From CAYJPV01 sp964372095 (GTDB lineage Bacteria > Acidobacteriota > Vicinamibacteria > Vicinamibacterales > JAKQTR01), in contig CAYJPV010000009.1 in NCBI GenBank assembly GCA_964372095.1, forward strand, positions 1 to 64,000: DNA of 64,000 nt. The letters are read 5' to 3'. How positions within the stretch are numbered: the first letter of the stretch is position 1; the number at the start of each line of letters is the position of its first letter. Below are positions 8,639 through 21,103 of the stretch, piece after piece. A program made the position numbers and the translations under genes. The notes below the pieces were generated by a model. It made no database searches and was not told where the DNA came from. It saw nothing but the letters and a program-made list of their open reading frames with translations.

Positions 8639-9655
8639 ATGCTGGGGATGGCGGATCAACTAGGGCTTTTCGAGTCGGACGGACACACGCGGCGGGGGAC
8701 GGCAGCGGCCGGAGCCCCGCCGGCGCCCGGATCGTCCCTGGAGCAGCGTTACGAGCGGTTTCGCGTGCTCGCCGCGTCGCTGCCGCCGACGTTGCGCATG
8801 GGGACGAGTTCGTGGAGTTTTCCCGGCTGGCAGGGCATCGTGTATGCGCGGCGGCACGGCGCGTCCGTCCTGTCGAAGGACGGCCTGCGCGAGTATGCGC
8901 GGCACCCGCTGCTCCGCACGGTCGGCATCGACCGGAGTTTCTACGCGCCGATTCCAGACGGTGACCTGGCGCATTACGCGTCGTCGCTGCCGCACGGGTT
9001 CCCGTGCTGCGCGAAAGCGCCGGCGGCCGTGACCTCGGCGACGCTGCGTGATCGGGGTCGTCACCGGCCGAACCCGGACTTCCTGTCGGTTGGGCGGTTC
9101 GAACGCGACGTGCTGGAGCCGTTTGCCCGCCAGTTCGGAGACCATGCCGGGCCGTTCATCCTGCAGTTCTCGCCGACGTCGAACAGCCACTCGGCCGACG
9201 CTCAGGCGTTTGTCGAGGGGCTCGACCGGTTCCTGGACGCCCTGCCCAGGGACTTCCGGTACGCCGTCGAACTGCGGGACCGCTGGGTGCTGACCGACGC
9301 GTACCGCTCCGTCCTGGCGCGCCATGGGGCGGCGCACGTCTACAACTACTGGTCGGCGATGCCCATGCCTGGCGTGCAGGCACGGATTGTCAGCCCGGAT
9401 GCCCAGCCGTTCGTCGTCATCCGGCTCCTGCTCAGGCCAGGGACCTGGTATGAAGACCAGCGCCAGGTGTTCGCGCCCTTCAACGCCCTGGCCGAACCGG
9501 ACGACGCCATGCGGCGCGATGTCATCGACATCATCCGCCGGAGCGTCAATGCCGGCCGGGGCGTCTTCCTGCTGGTGAACAACAAGGCCGAAGGGTCGTC
9601 GCCGCTGACGATCGAGGCGCTTGCCGAGCGCCTCGTCGCCGAACGTTCAACCTGA
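8639..9655 (+). CDS. DUF72 (YecE-like) TIM-barrel protein
   Basis: A 338-aa protein of the DUF72 family, whose biochemical role is unknown. Recognisable motifs are RMGTSSWSFPGWQGIVY near residue 50, GIDRSFYAPIP, CCAKAPAAVT, FILQFSP, AVELRDRWVL and VYNYWSAMP. The ATG at 8639 has GGGGA five bases upstream; a second in-frame ATG at 8648 is nearly as plausible. The frame is open upstream to 8396, but that part is antisense to the permease and is not real. A Gly/Ala/Pro-rich segment precedes the domain. Confidence 0.88.
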   Translation: MLGMADQLGLFESDGHTRRGTAAAGAPPAPGSSLEQRYERFRVLAASLPPTLRMGTSSWSFPGWQGIVYARRHGASVLSKDGLREYARHPLLRTVGIDRSFYAPIPDGDLAHYASSLPHGFPCCAKAPAAVTSATLRDRGRHRPNPDFLSVGRFERDVLEPFARQFGDHAGPFILQFSPTSNSHSADAQAFVEGLDRFLDALPRDFRYAVELRDRWVLTDAYRSVLARHGAAHVYNYWSAMPMPGVQARIVSPDAQPFVVIRLLLRPGTWYEDQRQVFAPFNALAEPDDAMRRDVIDIIRRSVNAGRGVFLLVNNKAEGSSPLTIEALAERLVAERST

Positions 9656-9696
9656 GTGTGAGGGGAGCGTTGGCCGCCACGCCCGGCGTACAAAGA

Positions 9697-9735
9697 AACG
9701 GACAGCAACCCGGCGAAGCCAGGCGGCTGTCCGTT
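9697..9735 (-). terminator. Rho-independent terminator, convergent junction
   Basis: Perfect 10-bp arms AACGGACAGC (9697-9706) and GCTGTCCGTT (9726-9735) enclose a 19-nt loop. Read on the minus strand, the stem is followed at once by TCTTTGT, a T-rich tract, so it best fits termination of the minus-strand outer-membrane protein gene. It may work both ways between convergent genes. Confidence 0.75.
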
Positions 9736-9761
9736 GATGGAGACCGCGTGGTGCGGCGTGA

Positions 9762-10994
9762 CTACCGGATCACGTAGCGCAAGCCCGCCCAGAACATGTA
9801 GTTGTTCTCGATCCCGTTGTCGCTGCCCGGGAACAGCCGGCCTTCGCCGACGATGAACAGCTTGTCCATCCTGGCGTTCGTCCAGATCTGCTGCCCGGCG
9901 TGCACCAGGACCGACGGCTTCACGTAGTCGCTGTGGGTAAAGTCCCAGATACCGGCGCCCACGCCCACGAAGCTCTTGCCGCTGGTCGACATCAGGTTGG
10001 CTTCGACTTCAGCGAAGAGGCTCGTGTAGGACGTCTCCTCGAAGTTGATCGCCGCGCCCACGGCCGGCGCAATCTTGAAGTTGGGCGACGCCTTGTACTC
10101 GGCGCCGAACTTCACGCCCGCCAGCGGCGAGCAGAGGGATTCGAGCACGGTCCCGGACGACGCGCCGTCGATCTCGCGCGTGCGGCGTTCTTTGCCGAAC
10201 AGCCCGGCGGCGAAGATATCCCACTTGGCCTTCTTCTCGGCAGCGATGCGTTCGGCTTCGAGGCGGGCCCGCTCGGCTTCTTCAGCAGCCAGGCGTTCTT
10301 TCTCGAGGCGTTCTTTCTCGAGACGCTCCTTTTCAAGGCGTTCTTTCTCGAGACGTTCGCGCTCGCGGCGCTCGGCTTCGAGACGCGCAGCCTCGGCGGC
10401 CGCCCGTTCCTTGTCGAGGCGTTCTCTCTCAAGCCGTTCTTTTTCGGCACGCTCGGCATCCAGGCGCGCTTTCTCACGGCTCGGTTCGCTGGTCACCAGC
10501 GTGAGGTTCGCGCACGGCTTCGGCACCACGAACGTGTACGTCTGCACCATGTCGTCGATGACGAAGGTGAAGCCCTGGAACGGCTTCTTACCGGCCCACT
10601 TGACGTTGCGGACAATTTCCGGCCTCGTGCCGCCGCGACGGAACGCCATCCAGACCATCGTCGTGCCGGGCTGCACCTCGGTCTCTTTCAGCTGGGCGGG
10701 ATCGGCCTTCGTCAGGATGTCGATCACCGTCGGTGCCAGCTGCGGGACGCCAGCCTTCTCGAGGACCTGGGCGATGCCGGTCTGCGCACGTTTGCGGGCC
10801 GCCCATTTCTGCACCGACGCGACGTCCCGCAACGGGGCGTCGAAGCGCGTGCTGCCGCCAAGCCGGCTCAGCGACTTGTAGTTGTCGTCCTGGGCAAAGG
10901 CACTCGTGGCGTTCGCGAGTCCAAACACCCCGGCCAGCGCCAACGTCAGCGCCAGAACGGTCCAAAACCTCAATCCTTGCACTCTTGTGTTCAT
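9762..10994 (-). CDS. Outer-membrane protein with central Glu/Lys/Arg-rich helical rod
   Basis: A 410-aa protein of no family I can name. Residues 1-35 are a Sec signal peptide ending FAQDD. Residues about 36-170 form a globular N-terminal region. About 175-265 are a highly charged segment dominated by the five-residue repeat RLEKE, which fits an ER/K single alpha-helix better than a heptad coiled coil. The last 145 residues look like a small beta-barrel with alternating residues (GVKFGAEYKASPNFK, FVGVGAGIWDF) and end YVIR. The product may be an outer-membrane barrel joined by a rigid rod to a periplasmic domain. Expression is probably from the promoter candidate at 11073-11103 and ends at the 9697-9735 terminator. 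Confidence 0.75.
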   Translation of the reverse strand: MNTRVQGLRFWTVLALTLALAGVFGLANATSAFAQDDNYKSLSRLGGSTRFDAPLRDVASVQKWAARKRAQTGIAQVLEKAGVPQLAPTVIDILTKADPAQLKETEVQPGTTMVWMAFRRGGTRPEIVRNVKWAGKKPFQGFTFVIDDMVQTYTFVVPKPCANLTLVTSEPSREKARLDAERAEKERLERERLDKERAAAEAARLEAERRERERLEKERLEKERLEKERLEKERLAAEEAERARLEAERIAAEKKAKWDIFAAGLFGKERRTREIDGASSGTVLESLCSPLAGVKFGAEYKASPNFKIAPAVGAAINFEETSYTSLFAEVEANLMSTSGKSFVGVGAGIWDFTHSDYVKPSVLVHAGQQIWTNARMDKLFIVGEGRLFPGSDNGIENNYMFWAGLRYVIR

Positions 10995-11072
10995 CGTGGC
11001 AGTCTCCTAGCGGGAGCTCTTCAGAACAAGGCCCTGCTGCTGGGAGTGCAGGCCCAAGGAAGAAACACCGAG

Positions 11073-11103
11073 ATTGTACACCGTCTGGCCGCAATCGTGA
11101 CAA
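11073..11103 (-). promoter_or_regulatory. Candidate sigma-70 promoter for the outer-membrane protein gene
   Basis: On the minus strand, TTGTCA (11103-11098) is followed after 19 nt by TACAAT (11078-11073), about 80 nt upstream of the ATG at 10994. Both boxes are near consensus, but the spacer is two bases longer than ideal. Confidence 0.4.
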
Positions 11104-11152
11104 TTATCGTGTGGTCGCAACTACTGTCGATTCAGCGGGAAGCGAGAGAACC

Positions 11153-12205
11153 GTGACGCGTGCCGAGGAACGCAGCGTGTGGCGGATCCAACGGGCCGGA
11201 TCCCTTGACCGCCTGGTGATGGAGCAGGAGGCACTCACGTCCCCGGGGCCAGGTGAAGCGAGGATCGGGGTTGGTGCCGTCGGGCTCAACTTTGCTGACA
11301 TCTTCGCCGTCCTGGGTCTGTACTCCGCAACTCCTGACGGGGCCTTCATCCCCGGACTTGAGTTTGCCGGGATCGTCGAGGCCGTCGGGCCCGGGGTGAC
11401 GGCGGTGGCCGTCGGGCAGCCGGTGATGGGACTGACACGTTTCGGCGCGTATTCCACGGCCGTTACGGTTGATGCCCGTTATCTTCAGCCGCTCCCGGAT
11501 GGGTGGACTCCGGAGCAGGGTGCGGCATTCCCGGTGCAGGCCCTGACGGCCTGGTATGCCATCCGGGAACTCGGCGCGCTCGCGCCTGGTGGGGCGGTCC
11601 TCGTGCACTCGGCCGCCGGCGGTGTCGGACTCAACGCCCTCGAAGTGCTGCGTGAACTCGGCGCGCGGGTGGTCGCGACGGTTGGACATCCGGCCAAACG
11701 CGATCTGCTGGTCGCTGAGTACGGACTCACAGAAGGGCAGGTCATCGTCCGGGATGCGCGGCGTTTCCTCGCGCAACTGGATGAAGCGCTGCGGGCCATC
11801 GATTGCCGCGGGTTCGACCTGGTCCTCGACTCCGTGGCGGGGCCGTATTTCGCGCCGGCGTACCGCCGCCTCAACCCGGCAGGGCGTCTGGTGGTGTTCG
11901 GATCCGCCGACCTGATGCCCCGGGGCGCCCGTCCCAACTGGCTTCGGCTCGGCTGGCAGTACCTCACCCGGCCGCGCGTCGATCCGCTCCATATGATCTC
12001 GGCCAACCGGAGTGTCATGGGGTTCAATCTGATCTGGCTGTGGAATCGCGCGGAGGTGCTCGCGCCGGCGTACGCCGAACTGAGCCGGTTGATCCGGCGG
12101 CCGCCCCGCGTCGGTCACACGTTCCCCTTCGACCAGGCGCCCGCGGCCATTCGCCTGCTGCAATCTGGCACCAGCGTCGGCAAGGTGGTCCTCTCGGTGG
12201 GCTGA
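11153..12205 (+). CDS. Zinc-independent medium-chain dehydrogenase, quinone oxidoreductase / VAT-1-like
   Basis: A 350-aa NADPH-dependent MDR-family oxidoreductase. The N-terminal GroES-like part has GLNFADIFAVLGLY and PGLEFAGIVEAVG. The cofactor domain has HSAAGGVGLNALEVL, the glycine-rich nucleotide loop, then FDLVLDSVAGPYF and GRLVVFGSADL. The structural-zinc cysteines of alcohol dehydrogenases are missing, as expected for the quinone-oxidoreductase branch. I start at GTG 11153; GTG 11177 is an alternative, and the open frame further upstream overlaps the neighbouring gene's promoter. It lies 44 nt upstream of the kinase gene. The physiological substrate is unknown. Confidence 0.87.
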   Translation: MTRAEERSVWRIQRAGSLDRLVMEQEALTSPGPGEARIGVGAVGLNFADIFAVLGLYSATPDGAFIPGLEFAGIVEAVGPGVTAVAVGQPVMGLTRFGAYSTAVTVDARYLQPLPDGWTPEQGAAFPVQALTAWYAIRELGALAPGGAVLVHSAAGGVGLNALEVLRELGARVVATVGHPAKRDLLVAEYGLTEGQVIVRDARRFLAQLDEALRAIDCRGFDLVLDSVAGPYFAPAYRRLNPAGRLVVFGSADLMPRGARPNWLRLGWQYLTRPRVDPLHMISANRSVMGFNLIWLWNRAEVLAPAYAELSRLIRRPPRVGHTFPFDQAPAAIRLLQSGTSVGKVVLSVG

Positions 12206-12249
12206 CGGCGTCGGTCACCGTCGCACAGGCGTGTTCTGTTGTAGACTGA

Positions 12250-14082
<1,833 letters not shown>

Positions 14083-14096
14083 GTCGCCTGACCACG

Positions 14097-15364
<1,268 letters not shown>

Positions 15365-15380
15365 GGACATCCCCTGCCGT

Positions 15381-15424
15381 CCCCAATCCCCAACCCCCAA
15401 TCCCCAACCCCCAATCCCCAACCC

Positions 15425-15427
<3 letters not shown>
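15381..15427. repeat. CCCCAAT/CCCCAAC alternating heptamer array
   Basis: Six units alternate strictly CCCCAAT, CCCCAAC (15381-15422), followed by CCCTA, which supplies the minus-strand TAG stop (15427-15425) of the ABC-F gene. The unit recalls the heptanucleotide STRR repeats known from filamentous cyanobacteria. Confidence 0.95.
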
Positions 15428-17062
<1,635 letters not shown>

Positions 17063-17179
17063 GGGAATCTACCAGCGTAACACGCGGCACCCGGCCGGGA
17101 CCTGGGAAGCGCGGCGAGGAGCGGTGCAGACGCCTTGACGCCGGCCGCAAGTCATCGCACCATCTCTCCGTCGCGCGCA

Positions 17180-17253
17180 GTGGGGTCAGACCTTGCCTTG
17201 ACAGTTCTGGCCCCGGCATTCGCCGGAACCGTCAAGGCAAGGTCTGACCCCAC
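17180..17253. repeat. REP/MITE-like palindromic element, copy 1
   Basis: Perfect 23-bp inverted arms (17180-17202 and 17231-17253, outer end GTGGGGTCAGACC) enclose a 28-nt loop that holds its own small hairpin CCGGC-ATTC-GCCGG. The arms are identical to those of copy 2 at 18589-18663. The element ends 16 nt before the DUF2264 start codon, next to its GCAGGAG ribosome-binding site. GGGGTCAGACC ends are typical of RAYT-associated REP elements. Confidence 0.92.
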
Positions 17254-17269
17254 AGCAGGAGTCCCGCCG

Positions 17270-18529
17270 ATGTCGAACCGCCGCGCCTTCCTGCGCCGTG
17301 TCGCCGGCCTGTCGGTGGTCTGGCCGGCCGTACCGTTTGAGGGACTGGGCCACTCCGTGGAGGTCGTGACCGCCCGGTCATCCGCGACCGGGGAGGCCGA
17401 TCGGCGTGAGTGGGTCGAGACCGCGTCGCGCCTCGCGGAGCCGGTTCTGACAGCCCTCGCGGCCCGGCGCCTGAAAGCGACGATGCCTGTGGAGGCCCGG
17501 GCGGGGATCGTCGACCGGCCCCGGTACACGTACCTCGAAGCGGTGGGGCGGCTGCTCTCGGGACTGGCGCCGTGGCTCGAGTCCGGCACCGACACGGGTG
17601 CCGCTGGCGCTGCCCGCCAGCGGTATGCCGAACTGGCGCGGCAGGCGATCGACGCGGCCACCGATCCGGCGTCGCCGGACTTCCTCAACTTCACCGAGGG
17701 GACCCAGCCGCTCGTGGACGCCGCGTTCCTGGCCCATGCGGTCGTGCGCGCACCGAACGAACTGTGGCGCGCCCTTCCGCCGCGCACGCGGACCAACCTC
17801 GTCGCCGCGTTGACGTCCACCCGGCGCATCAAGCCGTGGTTCAGCAACTGGCTGCTCTTCAGCGGCATGGTGGAAGCGTGTCTCTGCCGCGTCGGGGAGA
17901 GCTGGGACGCGATGCGCGTGGACTATGCGGTGCGTCAGCACGAGCAGTGGTACAAGGGCGACGGCCTGTACGGGGACGGTCCGGAGTTCCACTGGGACTA
18001 CTACAACAGCTACGTGATTCAGCCGATGCTGCTCGACGTGCTGGCGGCCGTCGCGCCGGCCAACAAGAGTTGGGATACGCTGCGAGACCCTGTCGTGAAA
18101 CGCGCGCGGCGCTACGCCGCGATCCAGGAACGCCTGATTGCGCCGGACGGGACTTTCCCGCCTGTCGGGCGTTCGTTGGCGTACCGGTGCGGGGCGTTCC
18201 AGTTGCTGGCGCAGATGGCCCTCGCACGCCAGTTGCCGGACGGCGTGACGCCGGCGCAAGTGCGGTGCGCGTTGACCGCGGTGATCAGGAAGACGCTGTC
18301 GGCGCCGGCGACGTTTGACGCCGGCGGCTGGCTGACCATCGGGCTGAGCGGCCATCAGCCGTCGCTGGGGGAGTCGTACATTTCGACGGGCAGTCTCTAC
18401 TTGTGCGCGGCGGCGCTGCTGCCGCTCGGCCTGCCGGCCACCGACGAATTCTGGAGTGCGCCGCCGCAGGACTGGACGTCGAAGAAGGCCTGGTCGGGCG
18501 CCGACCTGCCACCCGACCACGCGCTGTAA
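17270..18529 (+). CDS. DUF2264 domain-containing protein, probable Tat export
   Basis: A 419-aa protein. The N-terminus SNRRAFLRRVAGLSVVW fits a Tat signal. Residues about 55-400 resemble DUF2264, an alpha/alpha-toroid family linked to polysaccharide degradation: RPRYTYLEAVGRLLSGLAPWLE, DFLNFTEGTQPLVDAAFLA, GDGLYGDGPEFHWDYYNS and GRSLAYRCGAFQ. It may act on uronic-acid-containing sugars, though no activity is shown here. ATG 17270 is chosen because of GCAGGAG upstream and the signal peptide; the frame is open back to 17135 only through the palindromic element. The gene is bracketed by two copies of that element, which is unusual. Confidence 0.82.
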   Translation: MSNRRAFLRRVAGLSVVWPAVPFEGLGHSVEVVTARSSATGEADRREWVETASRLAEPVLTALAARRLKATMPVEARAGIVDRPRYTYLEAVGRLLSGLAPWLESGTDTGAAGAARQRYAELARQAIDAATDPASPDFLNFTEGTQPLVDAAFLAHAVVRAPNELWRALPPRTRTNLVAALTSTRRIKPWFSNWLLFSGMVEACLCRVGESWDAMRVDYAVRQHEQWYKGDGLYGDGPEFHWDYYNSYVIQPMLLDVLAAVAPANKSWDTLRDPVVKRARRYAAIQERLIAPDGTFPPVGRSLAYRCGAFQLLAQMALARQLPDGVTPAQVRCALTAVIRKTLSAPATFDAGGWLTIGLSGHQPSLGESYISTGSLYLCAAALLPLGLPATDEFWSAPPQDWTSKKAWSGADLPPDHAL

Positions 18530-18588
18530 CGACCGGCTGCCGCCGTGCCTGACCCGTGTATCGGATATGATGCGCCGGACACCGTGGG

Positions 18589-18663
18589 GTGGGGTCAGAC
18601 CTTGCCTTGACAGTTCTGGCCCCGGCTCTCGCTGAAAACCGTCAAGGCAAGGTCTGACCCCAC
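18589..18663. repeat. REP/MITE-like palindromic element, copy 2
   Basis: Perfect 23-bp arms at 18589-18611 and 18641-18663, identical to copy 1 and in the same orientation, with a 29-nt loop that shares AGTTCTGGCCCCGGC and then diverges. It ends immediately before the AAGGAG ribosome-binding site (18665-18670), 15 nt from the POT start, almost the same offset as in copy 1. Confidence 0.92.
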
Positions 18664-18678
18664 TAAGGAGTGCTCGAT

Positions 18679-20241
18679 ATGGACGCCGGTCACGAAAAAT
18701 TCCCGAGAGTCTTCTGGAGCGCGAACGTCACGGAGTTGTTCGAACGCGCCGCCTACTATTCGATGGCCAGCTTCGTGGTCATCTATCTCGGCCAACTGGG
18801 GTTTGGCGACTACTGGCCGTCCGTCCTGAACGGCAGCGTCCTGTGGACGCTCGTCTACTTCCTGCCGATTTTGTCCGGGACGATCGCCGACCAGATTGGG
18901 TTCCGGCGGGCGCTGCTCATCGCGTTCGTCCTGCTGGCGATCGGCTACGGGCTGGTGGGATTCCCGGTGTGGTTCGGCGGCGCGGACCTGGCTCCGTCAG
19001 TGGCCAGCGAGGTGACCGCCACACGTTCGGTCGTCATCCCCGTGGTCTTCGGGATCCTGCTGATCGGCATCGGCGGGTCGGTGATCAAGCCGTGCGTGTC
19101 GGGCACGGTACAGAAAGTGGCTGGGGCCCGCGCGACGCTGGGATTCGCCATCTTCTACATGATCATCAACATCGGGTCGCTGTTCGGGCGGGGCACCGGG
19201 TACGTCGTGCGCCGTGGGTACGGCGCGGTCACGATCCTCGAAGTGGTCCTGGTGTGCGCGGTGGCGGCCGCCGGCCTCGTCTACCTGGTCAGCCGGGCGG
19301 TGGAAGCCAAGGAACAGGGACGCGGCGCCCGGATGACGGTGCCGTTCCTGGCCCTGGTCGTCGGAGCCGGTGCCGCGATTTCCTGGATCGTCGGCGGCGC
19401 CGTGCGCGTGGAAACGGGTGACAGTCTGTCCTACATCTTCGCGGTTGCGGCCTGCGCGTCGATTGCGGCGTTCATCGTTGTGCTGGTGTTCTACAGGGAG
19501 CCGGCGGTCGCGGCGGACACCCCCGCGAAGCCCCGGCGGTCCATCGGGCGCATCCTGCTCGACATGGTCCTGGTATTGCGCAGCGGCCGTTTTACCCTCT
19601 TCCTGATCGTGATGAGCGGGTTCTTCTTCGTTTACAACCAGGTCTACAACGTGCTGCCGCTCTATGCAAAGCGCGTCATCGAGACGAGCCCGGCGATGGA
19701 CCTCTACACCGCCGCCAACCCCTTCGTCATCGTCTGCCTGCAACTTGCCATCACGCAGTACTTCGGCAAGATGAAGGCGATCCGCTCGATCGTGGTGGGC
19801 ACGATCATCATCGGCGTCTCGATGCTGATCAACGTGTATCCCATCTACGCCGCGGGTGGGATGCGTCTGCTCGTGGCGAACTGGCTGCCGCTGGGGTCGG
19901 TCTTCCTGATCCTGACCGTGGCGCTCATCGCGTTCGGTGAACTGTTCACTTCGGCCCGCATGTACGAGTACATCGGGTCGGTGGCGCCGAAGGGGCAGGA
20001 AGGCCTCTTCCTCGGGTACGCGAATCTGCCGCTGGCGATCGGATCGTTCACCGGCGGCCCGGTGGGTGCCTACATCTTCAACGGCATCATGGCGCGGGGC
20101 GCGACCACCAGACCGGACGGCCTGCTCGAACTCGTTCCGGCGCAGAACGCCCTGGGGTGGATCATTCTCATGTCGATCGGATTCGTCTCCGCGTTCGCCA
20201 TGTGGCTGTTCAACAAGTGGCTCGAGCGGAATCCGCAGTGA
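18679..20241 (+). CDS. POT family proton-dependent oligopeptide transporter
   Basis: A 520-aa MFS-type inner-membrane protein of about 12-14 helices. The family's proton-coupling motif ExxERFxYY appears as ELFERAAYY near residue 20, with the Phe replaced by Ala. GTIADQIGFRRALL, GGSVIKPCVSGTVQK and NIGSLFGRG follow. It probably imports di- and tripeptides with protons, which would suit the nearby S46 dipeptidyl-peptidase. ATG 18679 is preferred to the in-frame GTG 18670 because AAGGAG lies 8 nt upstream. The palindromic element abuts this ribosome-binding site, so a hairpin in the leader may affect expression. Confidence 0.9.
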   Translation: MDAGHEKFPRVFWSANVTELFERAAYYSMASFVVIYLGQLGFGDYWPSVLNGSVLWTLVYFLPILSGTIADQIGFRRALLIAFVLLAIGYGLVGFPVWFGGADLAPSVASEVTATRSVVIPVVFGILLIGIGGSVIKPCVSGTVQKVAGARATLGFAIFYMIINIGSLFGRGTGYVVRRGYGAVTILEVVLVCAVAAAGLVYLVSRAVEAKEQGRGARMTVPFLALVVGAGAAISWIVGGAVRVETGDSLSYIFAVAACASIAAFIVVLVFYREPAVAADTPAKPRRSIGRILLDMVLVLRSGRFTLFLIVMSGFFFVYNQVYNVLPLYAKRVIETSPAMDLYTAANPFVIVCLQLAITQYFGKMKAIRSIVVGTIIIGVSMLINVYPIYAAGGMRLLVANWLPLGSVFLILTVALIAFGELFTSARMYEYIGSVAPKGQEGLFLGYANLPLAIGSFTGGPVGAYIFNGIMARGATTRPDGLLELVPAQNALGWIILMSIGFVSAFAMWLFNKWLERNPQ

Positions 20242-20250
20242 CGGGGACGC

Positions 20251-20311
<61 letters not shown>

Positions 20312-20344
20312 CCCTGACCTGGACCTGGCCTCGGGAGGTACCGC

Positions 20345-21094
20345 ATGCGCCTGCGCATGGCGGTGATCGTGTGCGCGGTCGCGAGCCTGTCGGCCCCCGC
20401 CGCCGCGCCGGTGCGTGCTCCGCTCAATGGCCTGCCGGGCCTCATGCTTTGGGTGTGGGAACGCCCGGACGACCTGCGATCCCTCGATTCTGACGTCGGC
20501 GTGGCGTTCCTGGCCCAGACCGTGACCATTGATGCACATGGTGTCCGCGTGGACGGCCGCCGCCAGCCGTTGCGCGTCGCGGAGGCGGCGCGCGTGGTCG
20601 CGGTCACGCGCATCGAAGCGGCGTCGGAATGGACGCCGGCGGCCGACGCCGGGATGATCCGCGCCATTGCCGGACTCGTGGCGAATACCGCGTCGTTGCC
20701 CCGGGTGCGGGCGGTGCAGCTGGATTTCGACGCGCGCGCCTCCGAGCGCGAGTTCTATCGCGCGCTGGCCCGAGAGGTCCGCGCCGCCGTCGCACCCGGC
20801 ATCGGTCTTTCGATCACCGCCCTCGCCTCCTGGTGCGCGGGCGACGACTGGCTCGCGGGGCTGCCGATCGACGAAGCCGTTCCGATGCTCTTCCAGATGG
20901 GTCCGGAGCACGGACCCTACCGGGCCATCGCGCAATCGCGAGCGGCCGCCGCGCCCGCCTGCCGTGGTGCGGTTGGCGTGTCGCTGGCCGAACCGCTGAC
21001 GACACATCGCGCCGGCCGACGCCTCTACGTCTTCAACCCGCAGCCATGGACAGCGCTGGCGATTGCGCGCGCCCGCGAGATCGCGCGCCGGTAA
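20345..21094 (+). CDS. DUF3142 domain-containing exported protein
   Basis: A 249-aa protein with a signal peptide (about 1-24). The DUF3142 signature is clear: VQLDFDARASEREFYRAL, LSITALASWCAGDDWLAGLP and DEAVPMLFQMG. The function is unknown; the layout suggests a TIM-barrel hydrolase-like fold. Strong GGGAGGT lies 5 nt before ATG 20345. The stop is 9 nt before the next gene (21104), so the two form a transcription unit and probably work together. Confidence 0.78.
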   Translation: MRLRMAVIVCAVASLSAPAAAPVRAPLNGLPGLMLWVWERPDDLRSLDSDVGVAFLAQTVTIDAHGVRVDGRRQPLRVAEAARVVAVTRIEAASEWTPAADAGMIRAIAGLVANTASLPRVRAVQLDFDARASEREFYRALAREVRAAVAPGIGLSITALASWCAGDDWLAGLPIDEAVPMLFQMGPEHGPYRAIAQSRAAAAPACRGAVGVSLAEPLTTHRAGRRLYVFNPQPWTALAIARAREIARR

Positions 21095-21103
21095 GGAGTC
21101 CTC

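Noticed and set aside
6730..8964. 744-codon plus-strand open frame
   Set aside because: It lies antisense to the acylase and permease genes, both with clear catalytic or membrane signatures. No domain is recognisable.
17180..18663. Composite transposon carrying DUF2264
   Set aside because: The flanking palindromes are short, contain no transposase and are in direct orientation. A REP/MITE-type element explains them better, although mobilisation is kept as an idea in the findings.
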